DNA from: Symsagittifera roscoffensis
Lineage: Eukaryota > Xenacoelomorpha > Acoela > Convolutidae
Assembly (NCBI RefSeq): GCF_963678635.1
Contig: NW_026971586.1
Span: 1-39,954, forward strand
Length of the DNA: 39,954 nt
Direction of reading: 5' to 3'
Shown here: piece after piece, positions 37,560 to 39,954 of the stretch
Layout of the letters: each line of letters starts with the position of its first letter
Numbering within the stretch: position 1 is the stretch's first letter
Notes under the pieces: model-generated
What the model was told of the DNA's origin: nothing
What the model saw: the letters and a program-made list of their open reading frames with translations, nothing else
Database searches by the model: none
Made by a program: the position numbers and the translations under genes

Positions 37560-38876
37560 ACTTGGTTTTGTGACCTTCAGTAGTATGCCAGACAGAAGAA
37601 TCAAATGGTCGATTGCTTCTGGAGTTTCACTGTAGTCAATTTCACATCTCCTATAAGCGTTTTTTTGAGGGCTTGATATTAGCTTAGCGCCTTGGATTTT
37701 TCATAGACGGTAAATTTTCGCTCTCGCATCATGCATTCTCTTCTATTTGAGTTGAATATGTTTTTGCCTTTTGCCTGGCCTGCTTCCATCTTTCTCTAAA
37801 ATTGTTTTCTCATTAATTGATATGTCGACTGTAAGTTTTATTTTAAGTTAGTTTGAACGACAACACAAGTTTTTCTGGTAACTTTTTTTGAAGAATTGTT
37901 GAAAGACAAGTATTGAAAAAAAAGAAAAATTATGAGGCCAAACTGTTTACTGGATGCGCGTTGTTTTAGTGCGTCTAAAATTCTGGATTCTAAAGACAAG
38001 TCATTAAAAAAGGTCTAAACATTAAGTGGAATCAATTGAATAACTTATCGCTGAATCAGCAAATCAATATTTGTAACAAAAATTTTTTGCGAGACATTTG
38101 TTGCTATGCGGAATCTGCACAAATAGGAAAGATCAAATAAATGGGTGCAATCAGGGGCGGATTTAGGGGGGGGGGGCATGGTGCAATGATGAAAAGTATA
38201 AGCTTAGCATACGAAATTGCAAAATCAATTTTCAACTTGTCTTCGGACTTCACAGCGGCATAAGTTTGCTCGTGCGATGTTTTTGAATTCTTATCTCCCA
38301 TTCGTTTTAAGAGAGCTAGAAAAAACAGAAATTTTTCAGAAATCGAGTTTGATCAAATGAAAACAAAATGGGATGTTTTAAGGCAATGGAGTTTTCAGTG
38401 GTTATTTCAAATTTTATGAGAGCTGTAATTTAAAAACGGGTAAAAATTCATTTTTTCTGGCTGCGTTGGTGAAAAAATGGCACGAAATAATAGTTGTTAT
38501 GGATGAGAGTTGATATGGCACAATGCTTTTCTTTCAGATATGCGAGTTTTGAACCCTAACTGCGCTAAAAAAAGATGTCTTCATTATCTGAACAATAAAA
38601 AAAAGTGCATGGCGAATTTGGCAAACTACAAAAATTTAGCACATTGAGAGAACGAAGAAAACTCATTTGGTCGACTTGAACAAGAATGAATAAGAAATAC
38701 CACGAAATAAGCCAAATCTATGTTAGCAAATCAAAATTTTTGGTAGCAATCTTAGGCTGCTTTCTAGAGTTATAAAACCTCAAGATCATTTTTATCCAAG
38801 TTTTTTAAATCTTGAGCTATTGATAAAGTAAAAAACATTCAAAAAAGAACCCAGCAAAAGTTTCAACAAACTATTT
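37560..38876. other. intergenic stretch with a possible transposon end
   Basis: No supported frame. CAGGGGCGGATTTAGG followed by 11 G lies at 38152-38176. It resembles the ends of many hAT-like elements, but no matching inverted end was found nearby. The rest is AT-rich. Confidence 0.4.
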
Positions 38877-39954
38877 ATGAAAAAATGGAACCAAAAATTT
38901 TCGCTCGTATTTGAATGGAAAGCCTCTTTATTTACAAGACACATCCGGAGTTTTCCTGCCGTGCGAAGTGATCTTGCTAATTATATAACGTCTATGCTGC
39001 GGATGTTTTTCAAACAAGCCAGCATTGCAGTGGTTATTGGGACTATTTCAGGATTGGACTGTTTGAAATTTGAAGAAAAAGCTCATTGGAAGCTACCGAA
39101 TGGAGGAAAAAGTTACGAATTGGAAAATGGGGAAAATTTTATTGAAAGCAAAAGCGTAATAACCTTCTCAAACATGGCAAAAGCTTATTCGAAGGAAGCT
39201 CTGGATTGGTTCCGCCAGCAAAAGATTTCTTGTTTTATAGTAATTATTGAGAACTGCATTGAAAAATTTTGTTCGGTTCTACTAGAGAAGCGACTTTTGG
39301 ATCCGATAGTTGTGGAACTCAATTGCTCCAAAGAGTCCCTGCTTGACATAAGTGACTTCTCCAAATGCCTATCTGAGCAGAAAGACGACAACTGCGAACT
39401 GTCTTTGCCAATACCGGCTCCACCCGAGACAAAACTCGACTCTGACAACTGTCAGTACTCTTGGAAAGATTTAAGAGACTTGATAGTCGAGTTAGAAAAA
39501 ATTGCAGACGATTACAACGATTACGACCGGTTTATATTCTACTCTAAGTTCTATGACATAATTTTCCGGGAATATAACCAGCATTTAAAATTCGGTCGTC
39601 TGGATCAAGCAAGAATTTTAAGGAAAGATGCGTCCGATTTGCTCTTAAAATGTTCGGATTCTTGTCACAAAGTCTCGAAAATTTTTACGTTTGGAAGTCG
39701 AACCCACCAACAATTTTTGTTTCTGAGTGTTATGCTTTCGAAATTTTCCCTTTGTTTCAACTCAAAAAACACAAAAAGCTACAATAAACTCATCAATGTT
39801 TGTGAAACTTCACTTGAAGAATTAAAATTGCAAAAGTCACATTTTTGCGGCAAAAATGAACCATGGAAACACAGCCATGTTGAGAACGTTTTGTTATCTA
39901 AATTTCGTCTAAATATCGATAAAATAGATCTAATTACACTGGAGGACCGACACG
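38877..39954 (+). CDS. unrecognised partial gene running off the window
   Basis: Open frame from ATG at 38877 to the last base, at least 359 codons with no stop. It begins MKKWNQKFSLVFEWKASL. A hydrophobic stretch (ASIAVVIGTISGLD) lies near residue 45-60. The rest is mixed, Cys- and Lys-containing and largely helical by appearance. From about 205 to 330 long amphipathic helices with YDRF/FYDIIF/LLLKC patterns hint at TPR-like or other helical repeats. Codon use resembles that of the NERD-helicase gene. It may be a single exon. No family assigned. Confidence 0.6.
   Translation, partial: MKKWNQKFSLVFEWKASLFTRHIRSFPAVRSDLANYITSMLRMFFKQASIAVVIGTISGLDCLKFEEKAHWKLPNGGKSYELENGENFIESKSVITFSNMAKAYSKEALDWFRQQKISCFIVIIENCIEKFCSVLLEKRLLDPIVVELNCSKESLLDISDFSKCLSEQKDDNCELSLPIPAPPETKLDSDNCQYSWKDLRDLIVELEKIADDYNDYDRFIFYSKFYDIIFREYNQHLKFGRLDQARILRKDASDLLLKCSDSCHKVSKIFTFGSRTHQQFLFLSVMLSKFSLCFNSKNTKSYNKLINVCETSLEELKLQKSHFCGKNEPWKHSHVENVLLSKFRLNIDKIDLITLEDRH

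Noticed and set aside
1-39954. CRISPR array, rRNA genes or a bacterial operon
   Set aside because: No regularly spaced short repeats and no recognisable rRNA sequence; architecture and retroelements are eukaryotic.

Overview
The window looks like a repeat-rich, AT-rich chromosome segment of an animal, probably an invertebrate. I see no operons or bacterial promoters. Two unrelated families of Ty3/Gypsy-type LTR retroelements fill most of it. The species cannot be named from the sequence.

1-19293: after 421 bases of unrecognised flank comes a very large (18,872 bp) endogenous-retrovirus-like element on the minus strand, bounded by 410-bp LTRs that differ at 3 positions. In its own direction it carries a leader of about 1.25 kb, a small basic ORF, Gag, a zinc-knuckle/protease ORF, RT, RNase H, integrase, and then about 6.5 kb of extra genes. 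These extra genes are three short ORFs (two membrane-spanning), a 376-codon frame without any ATG, an Env glycoprotein gene of probable chuvirus-like type, and an intact 601-codon ORF of unknown function that overlaps the Env stop by ATGA. Single in-frame stops and one-base frameshifts break Pol and Env, and possibly Gag, so this copy looks inactive although its LTRs are young.

19294-23049: a gene-poor stretch with a C-rich block, then copy A (20539-22986) of a second Gypsy family. Copy A is flanked by a perfect 5-bp duplication (CGCTG) and is reduced to LTRs, broken gag and the far end of the last ORF by an internal deletion of about 4.7 kb.

23050-28858: a tandem duplication. The first unit (about 1.8 kb) holds the upstream region and a truncated, nonsense-mutated start of a gene. 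The second unit holds the same upstream region plus the full gene at 26363-28858, an intronless 831-codon protein with a NERD-type nuclease-like domain and a superfamily-1 helicase-like P-loop ATPase.

28859-30329: intergenic DNA containing an 840-bp element with terminal inverted repeats, TTAA at both ends and an internal 42-bp palindrome.

30330-37554: copy B of the second Gypsy family, nearly intact (7,225 bp, 260-bp LTRs with 3 differences, 5-bp duplication GTTGG). The gag ATG uses the last base of the 5' LTR plus the first two bases of the primer-binding site. It has one in-frame stop in gag, a Gag-Pro-RT-RNase H frame, and an overlapping +1 frame with integrase and a long unrecognised C-terminal region.

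37560-39954: unassigned DNA with one possible transposon end, then a frame of at least 359 codons (38877 onward) that runs off the window and that I do not recognise.
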